Source of the DNA: Apostichopus parvimensis
Lineage: Eukaryota; Echinodermata; Holothuroidea; Aspidochirotida; Stichopodidae
Assembly (NCBI GenBank): GCA_000934455.1
Contig: KN890472.1
Location: 35,240-73,072, forward strand
Direction of reading: 5' to 3'
DNA length: 37,833 bases
Shown here: piece after piece, positions 1 through 12,300 of the stretch
Layout: every line of letters starts with the position of its first letter
Position numbering within the stretch: position 1 is the first letter of the stretch
Made by a program: the position numbers and the translations under genes
Notes under the pieces: generated by a model
Seen by the model: only the letters and a program-made list of their open reading frames with translations
The model's database searches: none
What the model was told of the DNA's origin: nothing

Positions 1-1311
1 ACGGAAGTAATGAATTGTTTGACTAATATCATGTAATGAAGGCATGATATTAATTAGACTTGCCCAAGCTATGAATGAATACACTTGTCAAATCCATCAT
101 AGACATGATGGGACTTAATAAAATACCCTTAAGACAAGCCAGTGACAACAAACCTAATCTTCACATTATCTAGATAATGACATTATCTAAACATCTGTGG
201 TTGCATTATATTTGTAGATGTGTCAAAGTTAATATAATGCCAACATGGAAAACAAAAGCAACAGTGTAGGGAGCAAAGTGTCATTCAAAAGCAATGGCTC
301 AGCCAGCTCATGAACATGAAATATAAATTAACTTGCAATAATATTAATTCCTACTTTCTACTTTCATTAATATGTCTGGTAGAGGAAGCTTCTAATCTTC
401 ATTTGTATAAGGATTAATGGAGTTCTTGTGACTTCAATTGAAACTCCATTTAACATACTACAAATTACAATCAACAAACCAACCAAACATTGTCTGAGGA
501 TTTCAATAAGTCCATCAAGATGTCATATGAAATCAAGTTGGGACATATTTGACCGAATGTTCAGCTACAATGATCACATTAAACTCAACAGCTGAAAATA
601 GGAATATAAATAAATGAATTGATATTATTTAAAAAAAGACTTTACAAACAATTAATGGTCTTTATGATTGTTCAAATAACTGAAATTGTCTGTATTTAGC
701 AGCAGTTTATGAACAATTAGAAACAATATAAATATCATCTTGAACATGATTCAGGTCACTATAAACTCCTGAATCAGCAGAAAAACACAAATACTGTATA
801 GCATCAGATTTGCAGCAAAGTTTTTGTTTAAGAACAAAAGGAATGACAAACTTTGACGGCAACAGAAATTATTTAAATAGAAAAGAAATGTGGATGATTG
901 AAATAAGAAATGGGGATGCTTCATGAACAGGAGAGAAGTTTCCAATCTGATGTGGTTTATTCATAGTTCTTCCCTTTGTCTGCTCCATCATGATTGCACA
1001 ATGTTGTCAGGATGACTCTCATGATTCTCGGAGATAGAACGATGATGTGAAATAGTCTTACTTACATAAAAAGTCCTAAATATCTTTTCAAACTTTAAGT
1101 CTGGTTTTGCTAGCTTTGCAAACAAATTGAATATTGTAAAACAATATACAAAGATCATATTGATCACTTAAATGTGAAATGAAAATGTACAAATGATATG
1201 CAAATGAGGATAGAGTATATGTAGGGTTGTTATCAAGAAACATGCTTTATGCAACATGGCTGATGCATACTGCAAACTGATACAGACACAACAGCAAAAA
1301 TTAAACCATAC

Positions 1312-1350
1312 CTGTCATCATTGTCTGTGTTGTGTCGGTTGGAAAAAACC
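1312..1350 (-). CDS. Thr-rich micro-exon (13 codons), block A copy 1
   Basis: Phase 1-1 exon encoding FFPTDTTQTMMT with split codons, from an AACATTTCAG acceptor to a GACAG|GTATGG donor. It is the paralogue of 6303-6341. Of the five differences, four change residues (the first Phe to Met, Pro to Thr, and the split first codon) and one is silent. It is the last exon in the window that I can support. The remaining 1.3 kb to the window edge holds no clear further exon. Confidence 0.58.
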
Positions 1351-1834
1351 CTGAAATGTTTCATAAAAATGTTACAATATTTAGAAAGCTGGCTCTTTGC
1401 TAGTTCTGTAATGTAACCGACAATACAAGTAATGTATTTAGCCAAGTTTACTGAGAGTTAGACACACAACTATTACATATATACAAAATATGACAGAAAC
1501 ATCTGATTTTCAGAATGAAAACAAATTCCTACTGCATAACCAAGGTTACAAACTGTAAGTATATGCACCAATTAAGGACCATTGGCATTCAATCCTCAAG
1601 AGTCTTCATTTAAGACAGAATATAAACCACTTTTACAAACAGAATGAAACAGTTGAAATGAAGAAAATGTGTGATGATAGCTACTGGTTAAAGAAACAGT
1701 AGTGGCAAAGGAAGGTTAACAAAACCTCCTTTCTTGCCAAACTCTATATTCTTTCAATCAATTTAACTGTCTCCCTTTTTTGTTTGTTTGATATTCCAGA
1801 TCATTAACTTCTCTTTGATTAACATAACACCCAC

Positions 1835-1861
1835 CAACTGTTGTTGCAGTTACAGTAACAT
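1835..1861 (-). CDS. Possible Thr-rich micro-exon (9 codons)
   Basis: Candidate phase 1-1 exon encoding VTVTATTV with split codons, after a TGGGCTAG acceptor and before a GTTG|GTGGGT donor. A CCAG eight bases upstream is a competing acceptor but would read into a stop. The corresponding region is deleted in block A copy 2, so there is no paralogue to test it against. Composition and phase match the other micro-exons. Confidence 0.35.
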
Positions 1862-3798
1862 CTAGCCCACTGGTAAAAAATTCTGAGTTCCCAAAGAAAA
1901 TGCATAGAATATTTAACAAACTAGATAATCCATCTGCAGGTAATGATATAATTAACATTTAAATGCATAGCATTTATAGCAGATGTTGTAATGAAATGGG
2001 GCAAACATAAGTTCTTATTACCTTATTGTGATCATAAAATTTATGTGTAGGAATGTGTTTAAATAGTATACATGAAGCATCAAATGCAAAACATTTATGA
2101 GACTGCAATGAAATTGTGTGTGTTTGTATAAGTAATGAATAGAATAATGTAGCACATTAATGCACTTTCAACACACTAGACTAATTCAAGGCACTTAGTT
2201 GTAGGAAAATATTATCCAATGAGGGGCTAGATTTAAAGGATAAACATTTGTGCATTTGATGTAACAATCTTAGCAATAAATGTGTTGCACAATATGTTTT
2301 TAAACGACAAACTGTACACTGTGGTGAAGATTAGTTTTATGGCATGTGATGCAGCCATCTTGGTTCTTTGTCCCTACCTAATCATGACAGGACAAATGGG
2401 TTATGAACATTTCAATCAAATCTAACCATTCACAGTACCATTGATATATTTTATAATTATTGTTCTGAAATGCAATCAGATCTTGGAATATTACAGTATC
2501 CACAATATAAATCATATCAAACAGTTTTCACATGCTGTTAGCCAGAATTAAAGTCAGTTACAGAATTAAATAAGTGCAAGTTAGCTTAAAGTCAGAATGC
2601 AAAATTAGCACCAGAAAAACACTTACAAAGACTTAATTTTCACAGCATTGGATGTCGAGATTTATTATCTTAGCTATGCTCAACAATGCAGTTTGAAGTT
2701 GTTACACAAAGTTCAAGATACAACTAATCTGAAGCCTTGACTTCATGATTAGTTAAAGAGATTAACAATATCAAACTTAATGATGGATGACAATGAAAGC
2801 TAATGTCTGCAGTGGGATGACTTCTATGATTAAAAATTATACTGTGCCTGTGGTTTCAGAAGCTCTTGTATTTTCATTACAGGTATTCTGCATGTTCATC
2901 GCAGATATTTATTTTTCTTTCGTAAGATGTTACTTAAGAATGTCTCTCTTTTCCTTCTTGTCTCTCTGACATTATGCCCTATCCACATAGTTTGTTCAAT
3001 CATATTGCCACCATCGTATACTTGCAAATTTTGCAAAACTGCAGTTTATCTTACCCTTAAGTACTGAAGTTAAGATCTTCTTGTAGATGCTCTCTCATTG
3101 CCTATGTATTTTACAACTCTGAAAATTACGTTTAGAGGAATGTTTGTATGCCTTCACAATATATACAAGACAATTTATTAGAACCAGCATGATAACAGAG
3201 TGTGAAATCTTTGTTACCTAAAATGTGGTTCAATATCGATTGAAACCTTTTGCTTTACATCTCCAAATAAATAAAGTTTTACATACTTTGGCTTAAAATA
3301 TACCTTAGTAACAACTTGTCACACATGAACCCTCCTCAAAGTGGGATATTAAGCAATTACCTACATGGATGTTAGATAATGCACACAAAATAACATAACA
3401 TGTCTGAAATCAACTGTTGGATGAGAAGAACATGCATGGGAAATAAAAACACATCCTATAATAAAAGCTTATGTTTGCTGTTGTTAGATGAATGAAGCCA
3501 AGTTCTCTTGCAGGTCTGAATTGGTTATAGTTGCATGCATACAGTATGTTTAAAGAATTGAAGTCATAGCAACACGGTCCTATACCATTTTTGACGATAT
3601 GTCCATACAGATGAATCACAATATAAATGTAACAACATGAACAAATTTCTCCCTAGCATACGAGGGCAAATATTTTAGGATAAATTATAATTTCCTGATT
3701 ATCCCCAGAGTACTGATCCATTAAGCGTAGAAAACAAAATGGTAGCAAAAATAAATTCAATACAGAGTGACAGCATGAGTTATGGAATGACATTTCAC

Positions 3799-3834
3799 CT
3801 GTTGTTAAATCTGGCTCTGTTGACATCATCACAT
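3799..3834 (-). CDS. Thr-rich micro-exon (12 codons), block A copy 1
   Basis: Phase 1-1 exon encoding VMMSTEPDLTT with split codons, from an ATGCTTTCAG acceptor to an AACAG|GTGAAA donor. Its block A paralogue at 7299-7334 has lost the acceptor dinucleotide. The split codon before it makes Asp. Like its neighbours it is short, symmetric and rich in Thr, Ser and acidic residues. Confidence 0.6.
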
Positions 3835-3959
3835 CTGAAAGCATTCAATATCATTAACAGCAGAAAGTTAAAGAAAAATGACTTCATGGGTTATCAAACA
3901 ACTTATTGTAACACTCCAAGAATGTTCTCTTGTTGTAATTTAACTGTCTAATTTGACTT

Positions 3960-5164
3960 CAATATCTGGGAAAAAAAGCAAAAGACCACCACATCCAGGG
4001 AAGTCCTAAGACTGATATAAATTCCAGCACTTTTGGGCATCCTAAATTGTGGAGGTTCCACTCATGATTTCATAAGGTAAACCAAAGTTTTAACAATTTT
4101 AACATATATTGCTAAAATAAAGTAAGAAAAAAAAATAGCAAACAATAAAGAAAATAACAGCACCACCAAAAAACCAACAACATAATAAAACAAATTACAG
4201 TTAATGTAAAAATATTTAAACTAACCAGAATAGAAAATGCATTGTGGTTTTGATGACGTAACATGAGCAGTTTTCTTTATAAATTTAACGGAACGTATGG
4301 TGAGGGTGTACAACATCATTGCTCATACAGTGAAGAGCAGTGTGATGTGACAAACAATATATGCACAATGACCAGGCTGTCCTGAAATGACCATTGACTT
4401 CAACAACAGGATTCTCGTACTAAATGTGATAATACATCAACATACTAAATAAGACATCTGTCCTTGTTGAAATATTGTGTAAAACATGGTTTTCACAATT
4501 TGAACCCTGGTGAACTGAAACGACCATTGACCTCTACCACAACATTAGGCTTTTTGTACTCAATGTGGTACAATTACATACTAAGTATGCGTTCTGTCCA
4601 ACCTTTCCTTGCAATATTATTTTAGGAAGGTGCATTAGTGTAGAAAGACAGGTAAGAGGGGAGTGAAGTAAATGTTTGGCATTTGCTAACTTCAAATGAC
4701 CTTTGACATACACCAAAAGCAATAACAGGCTCCTGACAATATGAGATCTGCCCAAGCTACCCCTTCTTGAGATATCGTGTTTGAAAGGATTTCACAATTT
4801 GGCCCTTGGTGACCCCAAATGACCTTTGAACTCCACCAAAAACTATAGGCTTCTTGTAATCAATGTGGTTCATACACATATTAAATATGAGATCTCCCCA
4901 AACTTACCTACACTTGAGATATCATGTTTACAAGGTTTTCAGAATAGGACCCCTGGTAACCCCAAATAACTTTCAGCCTCCACAAAAACCATAGGCTTCT
5001 TCTGATCAATGTGGTACTTCTACACACCAAATATGAAATTGGTCTGACCTTCCCTTCTTTAGATATCGTGTTTACAAGCTGGGCATCACAAACACATGCC
5101 ATCATGAATGCAAAGGTTCTGATTATCATCGAAACTAATAACAACCAAATCATCCACATGGCAT
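3960..5164. repeat. AT-rich spacer and dispersed repeat family C, copy 1
   Basis: After an A-rich stretch (about 4080-4225) comes a repeat from about 4220 to 5110 that recurs at 14785-15440 and 24675-25190. The three copies share TGATGTGACAAACAA, AAATGACCATTGACTTCAAC-type segments and GTGTAGAAAGACAGGTA. The second part (4500-5100) consists of degenerate units of about 130-150 bp. Each unit runs from a CCCTGGTGA-type segment through AATGACCTTTGA, CAATGTGGTAC and GATATCGTGTTTACAAG. No coding capacity or element ends could be defined. Confidence 0.75.
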
Positions 5165-6302
5165 CATTAAGGAAGTAATGAATTGTTTGAATAATATATT
5201 GCAATGAAGGCATGATATTTGACTTGTTCAAGCTATGAATGAATACACTTGTCAAATGCATCATAGACATGATGGGACCTAATGCAAGATACAAAATACC
5301 CTCAAGACAGGCCACAGTAACAACAAACATAATCTTCAAAGTATCTCGAGAATGACATTATCTAAACATCTGTGGTTGCATTATATCCGTAGATGTGTCA
5401 AACTTAATTAATGCAAACATAAAAAATAAAAGGAATAGTGAAGGGAGCATTGTGTCCCTCACAAGCAATGGCTCAGCCAGCTTATGAACATGAAAAATTA
5501 TTCAACTTGTGATAATAATAATTCCTTATTTCTACTTTATTCTTTCATTAATATGACTGGTAGAGGAAGCTTTTTTATCTTCATTTATTGAAGAGGTCAT
5601 GAAGTTCTTGTGACTTCAATTGAAACTAAATTTAACATACTACAAACCAAAATAAAAAAACAACCGAACATTGTCTGAGGATTTCAATTAACCCATCAAC
5701 ATGTCATATGAAATCAAGTTGGGACAGTTTTGACCAAATGAACAACTACAATGAACACATTAACTCAACAGCTGAAAAACAGGAATATGATATTTTTTAG
5801 AAACAGACTTTACAAACAATTAATGGTCTCTTTGATTGTTCAAATAGAGGCAAATGAGGGCAACAGACATTATATGTGGATGATTGGAAACAAGAAATGT
5901 GGATGATTCATGAACAGGAGAGAAGTTCCCAATCTGATGTGGTTTATTCATAGTTCTTCCTGTTGTCTGCTTCATAATGAGTGCACAAACTGGTCAGGAC
6001 GACTATCATGATTCTCAGAGATGGAACTATGATGTGAAATAGTGTAACTTACATGAATAGTCATAAACAATTTTCCAAACCTTAAGTCTGGTTTTGTTAG
6101 CTTTGCAAACAAATCAAATATTTTAAAAATAATACACAAAGCTCATATTAATCTTTTAAATATGAAACGAGGTGTACAAATGATATGCAAATGAGAATAG
6201 AGTATATGTCTGGTTGTATCATGTACCATGCTTACTATTTACAACATGGATGATGCATAACTGGAATCTGATACAGACACGACAGCAAAAATTAAACTAT
6301 AC

Positions 6303-6341
6303 CTGTCATCATTGTCTGTGTTGTGTCCGTTGTAAACATCT
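6303..6341 (-). CDS. Thr-rich micro-exon (13 codons), block A copy 2
   Basis: Phase 1-1 exon encoding MFTTDTTQTMMT with split codons. It lies between an ACACATTTCAG acceptor and a GACAG|GTATAG donor. It is a duplicate of 1312-1350 with 5 of 39 differences, and the last 25 bases are identical. Both copies keep acceptor, donor, length and frame, which favours a real exon over a chance match. The composition fits an O-glycosylated linker. Confidence 0.6.
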
Positions 6342-7298
6342 CTGAAATGTGTCATAAAAACGTTACAATATTGATAAAGTTGGCTCTTTGCTACTACTGT
6401 AAGATAACCTACAATACGAGTAATGTATTAAGCCAAGTTTACTTAGAGTTAGACACAAACAACTGTAACATATGAAATAAATGACAAAAACATATGATTT
6501 AAAAAAAAGAAGTTACCTACTGCATTACCAAGGTTACAAAATGTAAGTATATGTAACAATTAAGGACCATTGGCATATCAATCCTTAAGAGTCTTCATGC
6601 AAGGCAGAATATAAACCACTTTTACAAACAGAATGAAACAGTTGAAATGGCAAAAATGTGTGATGATAGCTACTGGTTAAATAAACAGTAGTGACAAAGG
6701 AAGGTTAACAAAACCTCCTTTCTTGCCAAATGTATTGTGTATTGAATGTATCAATCTTAGCAATAAATGCATGACAGAACATGTTTTGAAACAACTGCAC
6801 ACCGTGGTGGAGAGAAGGTTTATGGCATGTGATGCAGCCATCTTGGTTCTTGGTCCTTATACCTAATCACGACAGGACAAATGGATTATGTTAATTTAAA
6901 TCAAATCTAACCATTCACAGGACTTTTGATGTATTTTATTGTCCTGAAATGCAATCAGATCTATAGTTTATCATAGTATATCCTATAAAAAATAAAAGCT
7001 GATGTTTATCTGTTGTTAGATGGATGCAGCCAAATTCTCTTTCAGGCCTGAATTTGTTAAAGAATTTGAAGTTTTAACATGGTACTATACTATTTTTGAC
7101 AATGTGTTCATAAAGTTGAGTCACAACACATGTGTAACAACATGAACAAACCCTCACTAGTATGCGAGGGGAAATATACGATAATCATAATTTTCTGATT
7201 ATCCCCAGTGATATCCATTAGCATAAAACAAAACCAATTTGTAGCCAAAAATATATACAATACACAGTGGCAGCAAGAATTATGGAATGAAATTTCAC

Positions 7299-7334
7299 CT
7301 GTTGTTAAGTTTGGCTCTGCTGACTTCATCACAT
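7299..7334 (-). pseudogene. Broken copy of the Thr-rich micro-exon at 3799-3834
   Basis: Block A paralogue of the exon at 3799-3834, reading VMKSAEPNLTT. The donor (ACAG|GTGAAA) is kept and the frame is open. The acceptor AG expected at 7336-7335 is CG here, against TTTCAG in the paralogue. The exon should therefore be skipped unless another acceptor is used. Four of 36 bases differ from the intact copy, three of them changing amino acids (two fall in one codon). A sequencing error at this base is the alternative. Confidence 0.6.
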
Positions 7335-7345
7335 CGGCAAGCATT

Positions 7346-8114
7346 GAATATTATTTATTTACAAATGCAATTTCAGATGATAAATTTCCCTTTTTTCATT
7401 TATTAAGTCTGTCAAATGTAAACAAATCTGAATCATACACCTTCAGAAACAAAATCATTTTACAAACTTAAATGATTAAAGTTACAAGATATTTTCACAA
7501 CCATTGAAACAAATCATGAAAACGTAAAGAGTGTACAACAAAACCCTTTATAAAATTATCGACTTTAAAGATTAGTAAAATTGACAAATAAGATCAAAAG
7601 AAAAAATGTATTTTTCATGCAAGATTTTCCCAGATAAATTCACCCTTTGAACAAAAACAAATTTAAAGCAAATCTGAAACCAAAAAAATGTTGACATTAG
7701 TGGCTGGAGAAAGGATGGTTGAAATACCACCCCTGCTTTGTTTTACTTACAGCATAATGCTAGTATGGAAATAAAACTGATTAGTATGACAATCTTAATA
7801 ACAAAGGATGTACACAGAACTATTAATTTGTCTCCACATGCTTATTACTACTAATTCATTAGTAATTTAGCATGCACATGACATGTTCATGATATCCTTA
7901 TACTGTAGCACATGCAAACTGCAACATTACAAGAATAACAGTTCATATCCTGTTATGTTTTTATTAGGAAGAATAACAAGCACACAAAATGGCTTGTATA
8001 TCCTAAAATATCATGTAATGTATACAGTAATAGTGGATATAAACTGGTGGCAAAGAAAATGCTTTGAATGAATGAAGGATTTGAGATGGCTGACTATAGA
8101 ATATAAAATCCCAC
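7346..8114. other. Intron, nothing recognised
   Basis: AT-rich sequence between the broken micro-exon and the exon at 8115. A GTAAGT-like donor occurs at about 7750 on the minus strand, but no plausible exon precedes it. No repeat shared with the rest of the window was noticed. Confidence 0.6.
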
Positions 8115-8168
8115 CTGTAGTTGTTGCTGTTGGAATGGTTGATGTAGCCCGTGAAGGGGTCGACATTT
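8115..8168 (-). CDS. Thr/Ser-rich micro-exon (18 codons)
   Basis: Phase 1-1 exon encoding MSTPSRATSTIPTATTT with split codons. It has an AATGTTCTCAG acceptor and a CTACAG|GTGGGA donor on the minus strand. Over half of the residues are Thr or Ser and two are Pro, a mucin-like stalk composition. It has a good pyrimidine-rich acceptor and lies between similar exons. It is probably part of a serial linker that can vary in length by exon skipping. Confidence 0.65.
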
Positions 8169-9328
8169 CTGAGAACATTTAATATGAAAAACTTTCTTCA
8201 AAGAAATTTCTTCACAAGTATTGAAAATAACCATATTCGTTTACCGTCTAAATCACATTAAATAAAATGTCAACAATTTTGACAATCTGTTAGAGATGAA
8301 CCTTACCAATTCAAGAAAGCAACTTTTGCCAGTGGCCTGTGCACCTTTCATTCCTCTTGTCATATTTGAATGATTTTGCCTTGAAATGCATTGCCTTCAA
8401 ATACATTGTAAAGTATTTGTAAAGGGTTTAATTTAAAGCCAATTTCTTATTAGAGTTGATTAATCCAACTTGTTTAAATGATGTTTACAAATTACAACAT
8501 TACATCAAACTTTAATTTGTGAAACCTTTCAAACAAACTGCATATTGCCAGTAGGTTTTACCCGATGCAGAAACATTTACACAAAGTTTTACTCAAGTCA
8601 TTTCAGTCAAAGAAAACTCAGTCAGGCATCACAAAAGGCAAAGGTTGTAGCAATATTTCATGAAAGTTTATATGGAGTGTGAAGGTTACATTTGATAATA
8701 GTTGAAGTTTCTTGGTAGCGCGCAGCTTGAAAACAAAAGTGAACGTTGGTTTACCGATAGCATTTTGATATTTACAGAATAAAATGTTTGCGGTTGCTCT
8801 TTCATAAATGGAAAGTTTAATCACTTTCAAGGACTGGTTTTCAAGTAACTTCTTTCATCCATTTTGGTAAATCTTTTATAGTATTTGATACATATAGTAC
8901 TCATTAACTTAAAAGTCAAATTTCATAGCTTGAAATAATAACATCAAAAACTTTTAAACCTGAAGGTACTAGTATTAAATACTTATATGCACATTGATCC
9001 AAGACAAGCACTTCCAATTGTTTCCTTTCTTTGAACAGTTACGGTAATGAGCTACATTGTCACAAGGTTATTGATATATTCAATGCAAAGTACTCAGTAT
9101 ACCAATAATCTTGGATAGACCAAAAAAGCATATTAATTCCTTACAATTACACCAAAACTCTGATCTGTAAAACACATGAAACATAAGAATTTCTTTTTAC
9201 TTAACCTGTCCATTCACAACAGCAAAAATGGTTTATAAAGTTTTTTTATATAAAAATAGATGATATTATATTGAATGAATATCATATTTAGTATTTTTAT
9301 TGATTATAAAGAAAAGCATTATTCACAC
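8169..9328. other. Intron between two Thr-rich exons
   Basis: AT-rich sequence without a convincing exon, RNA gene or mobile element. The possible donor at about 8303 (GTAAGG on the minus strand) has no phase-compatible exon before it. Confidence 0.6.
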
Positions 9329-9370
9329 CTGATGTTGTATCTGTTGCTGGAGCTTCTGTGCTTCCAATTT
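9329..9370 (-). CDS. Thr/Ser/Ala-rich micro-exon (14 codons)
   Basis: Phase 1-1 exon encoding IGSTEAPATDTTS with split codons, between an AACTGTTTCAG acceptor and a CATCAG|GTGTGA donor on the minus strand. The composition suggests an O-glycosylated, mucin-like linker. It is in frame with both neighbouring candidate exons, and the split codon before it gives Glu. Its resemblance in size, phase and composition to 8115-8168, 6303-6341 and 3799-3834 is the main support. No similarity to a named domain is expected for such sequence. Confidence 0.6.
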
Positions 9371-12300
9371 CTGAAACAGTTGATAAAGCATGATCATTTT
9401 CACTCTGAACTCTTATGATGTTGCAAGCATTATAATGCAACATTTCAATGATGTTATTCAACTAAAGCAGCAAAATTTGAAGCTTAAGTAATGTTATTCA
9501 CATAATTCCAATAACAGACAGAGCAAAGAAAGGTCTTGTTGAAGGTATGCACACTACCTAGTCTATGATCTTCCACAACAGCAAATTTTATCATGCAGCA
9601 GAAAGTATAGCCAAGCTTAATTTCCCCGTTCTCACTGCCCCATACCTTACCCCACCTAATCCTGTATCAAACCACCTCAATTCATTGTGTATTGGCTTTA
9701 CTGGTTTAATTTATTTTTGATGCATTTGAAAGGCATTCTATACTAATCCTTAAAACATACTGACAAATGAATTTTTTTTTAACCATTATCTTCTTTTCAT
9801 AGTTATCACCAAGATGTTTGCTTTGCTTCATGTTTGTAACAGCTATCAATGGTACTTCTATTACATCTACATGATATTTATCATGTCTTAGTTCATGGAA
9901 TCATGGTATGGATGAATATGAGTTAAAAAAATGTCCAAAAGTGTTGATGATTTTGCTGAATAGGTAATATGCAAGTTTATAATGGTACAGACACAATTAT
10001 ATGCTATCTAGAACATAGTTGGCATACAATACTCATAGTACACACATAATGCATGATAATATCCTTATGAATATTCAGACAGAAAGCTTGATAACAGACC
10101 AATGAAGTGTAATATCTAAGAACTGGAAGACATTGAATTAGCAACAAAAGATACTGCTTAACATAATGGAAATGCAACACAAATTCAATCTTAATTCAGT
10201 CTTAATTATTTTTACTCTGCTACGTTAATCATTGACAGAAGTTTATCACTCTATTCACTGATCAGAGACGTTGACTTCCTGGATTTGACCTCGAAATCAG
10301 CTGCCCTTCCATATATATATATTTATGTATCTTTATCTTTCAACTGTGTTAAAGTATAACACATTATTTATTCATGACAAACATACAACTGTGGGTAAGT
10401 ATTTAGACATTCTATTGCAAATGTTTCATCTTGAGCTAATGAATTTGCTAATTAACTAATTGCTGTCTCCTAGTTGCTCTCACGTCATAGCTGTTGCATA
10501 AAAGCTGTGTCTCGTTATAGTGTTGTCTCAATGGCTGAGCATTACTAGCTGATCTATGATATATATGATATATCTCACAAAATAAATTCTCCAATTTACT
10601 TGATGTTTCATGTGAAAATGGAAACATATCAATATAAACAACTTTAATTTGAAGTTGTGCTCTTGCCAATATACAACAATAATAAAGAAAATAACACTAG
10701 TGGTAGCATACTCAAGCTTTATACTGTACATTATGAAAGTTAATGATGTTATTCATAGCTGGACTGCAAAATTTGCTTACATTCAATGCATTGCTTAAAA
10801 TTAGTTCTACTTAAAATCCCTGACAGCATTTCAGGATTTTAACTGAAAGTTTAAATTGATCTGGAATATTTCAGTTCCTACTTATGTAATTGACAGAGCT
10901 GCTTGAAAAACTTGAAAAGCAATGAATACAATGTTGACAAGTACAAGCATATGGCAAACAGTTAGGACCACTGCTTAGGCATGTCATCAGTTCTGCTTCT
11001 GTTTATTGCATACTTTGATTCTTGTGATGGCATAGTGTTACTTACAACAGGCTTACTATATACTTCTTGAACCCTTATAACATTGTACACAAATTGTGCT
11101 CTATGAAATACAACTACGAAATTCCACAGACAGTAACTCCAAAAAAATTAAAAGGTTGTAAGAGGAATATACTTTTTACTGTAGAACTGAACTGAACAGT
11201 TTGCAAGCAATATTGAACATTCTCTCAATAGATTGCTTGACTTCTCGACATCAACTTCTTTTTGGGTGCATTCTATTTCTAGGGGGGAGGGGGGGGGGGA
11301 GCGGATGAGGGCAGGAATGATCAATTGCAAGTAAGATCATATTTTTGCTTTGTTGGTCTCAAAATGTTTTCTTCCTTCTTATACTAATCTTCTTCTTTTT
11401 TTGTGTGTGCAGTAAACTACTGAATAGTTAGCAGTGCAGAGTGGCAGACAGATGTACTGTATGTTAACATGCAAAATAACAGCCTTTGTTATTTAAATAA
11501 CTTTTCATTCTCAAACAAGAAACATCTTACAACAGCTATTGCTTTTTTTGTTTTGTACATATATGAAATATATATGAAACAGCAATGACTATCAATGTCT
11601 TTATCTGAAAATGAAAACTGCAAGTTTATACGATCTAGATGTTACAAACTGATGCGCAAATTTCTGAAATTTGGCTACAAAACTTTTCACCATTTCACTC
11701 ACTTGAACTGTACTCTGACACAATATTCTGTAACTCTGTTATTTCTGTAAATGTCCATGATTATCAGAAATGCCAAGAATTGTAAATGTAGTCATAATAT
11801 TGGACAGTACAACAATTTATCAAAGAAGAAATCTAAACATTGCACTTATGAAACATCAAGGTTATGGGACCCTTCTAATATTAGAACAGATTTTCCTTTA
11901 CTAAATCTGTTGAAGAGCGCTTTTCTGATACTCACACATACAGCAAGTTTGTATGGAACTATTCACAGAAGAATGAAACATCTATTGAATTGCTTTCTGT
12001 TTCTCCATTGTCGCTGACAATATTAACTGTACTTCAAACATTGAAAGGACTGGTCCCAGTAGTAGTAACAATATTGCAGTATCCTGAAAGTAAGGCACAC
12101 TACCTTATCCAAGACTGTATTGTGTGTGTAAAAGTAACTAAGGGATGCTGTGCTTATTCATACCTTTTTGGCCAATCCTAAAGACTTTTGGATGGTTCAA
12201 AAGGGTTATAAACCTGACTTTAGCTATACTAAGGTGTGTGTAGTTGACATCATTGCATCCAACCTTTGCGGAAAAAAATTCTTTGACTAATCAAAGCGTG

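Larger units (their letters stand above)
1..3850. repeat. Tandem duplication block A, copy 1
   Basis: Matches 5165-7345 in order and orientation. Landmarks are GGAAGTAATGAATTGTTTGA (4 and 5170), GCTACTGGTTAAA (about 1680 and 6668), CACCGTGGTGG/CACTGTGGTGA (about 2315 and 6800) and the 3799/7299 exon pair. By eye the copies are about 85-90% alike. Segments near 1738-2270, 2470-3440 and smaller ones are missing from copy 2. Copy 1 may begin before the window. The block carries micro-exons on the minus strand; the rest (including 1862-3798) is AT-rich intron in which I see no further gene. Confidence 0.85.
5165..7345. repeat. Tandem duplication block A, copy 2
   Basis: Second copy of the segment at 1-3850, shortened by internal deletions. 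It carries the intact micro-exon 6303-6341 and the broken one at 7299-7334. The remainder is intronic sequence. It starts directly after the dispersed repeat at 4220-5110, so that repeat may have helped the duplication. Confidence 0.85.

Noticed and set aside
4908..5339. 143-codon minus-strand ORF
   Set aside because: Lies across repeat family C and the start of block A copy 2; its frame is not open in the other copies and it has no domain.
11751..12181. Overlapping + strand ORFs
   Set aside because: No recognisable similarity and no splice context; likely chance frames in an intron.
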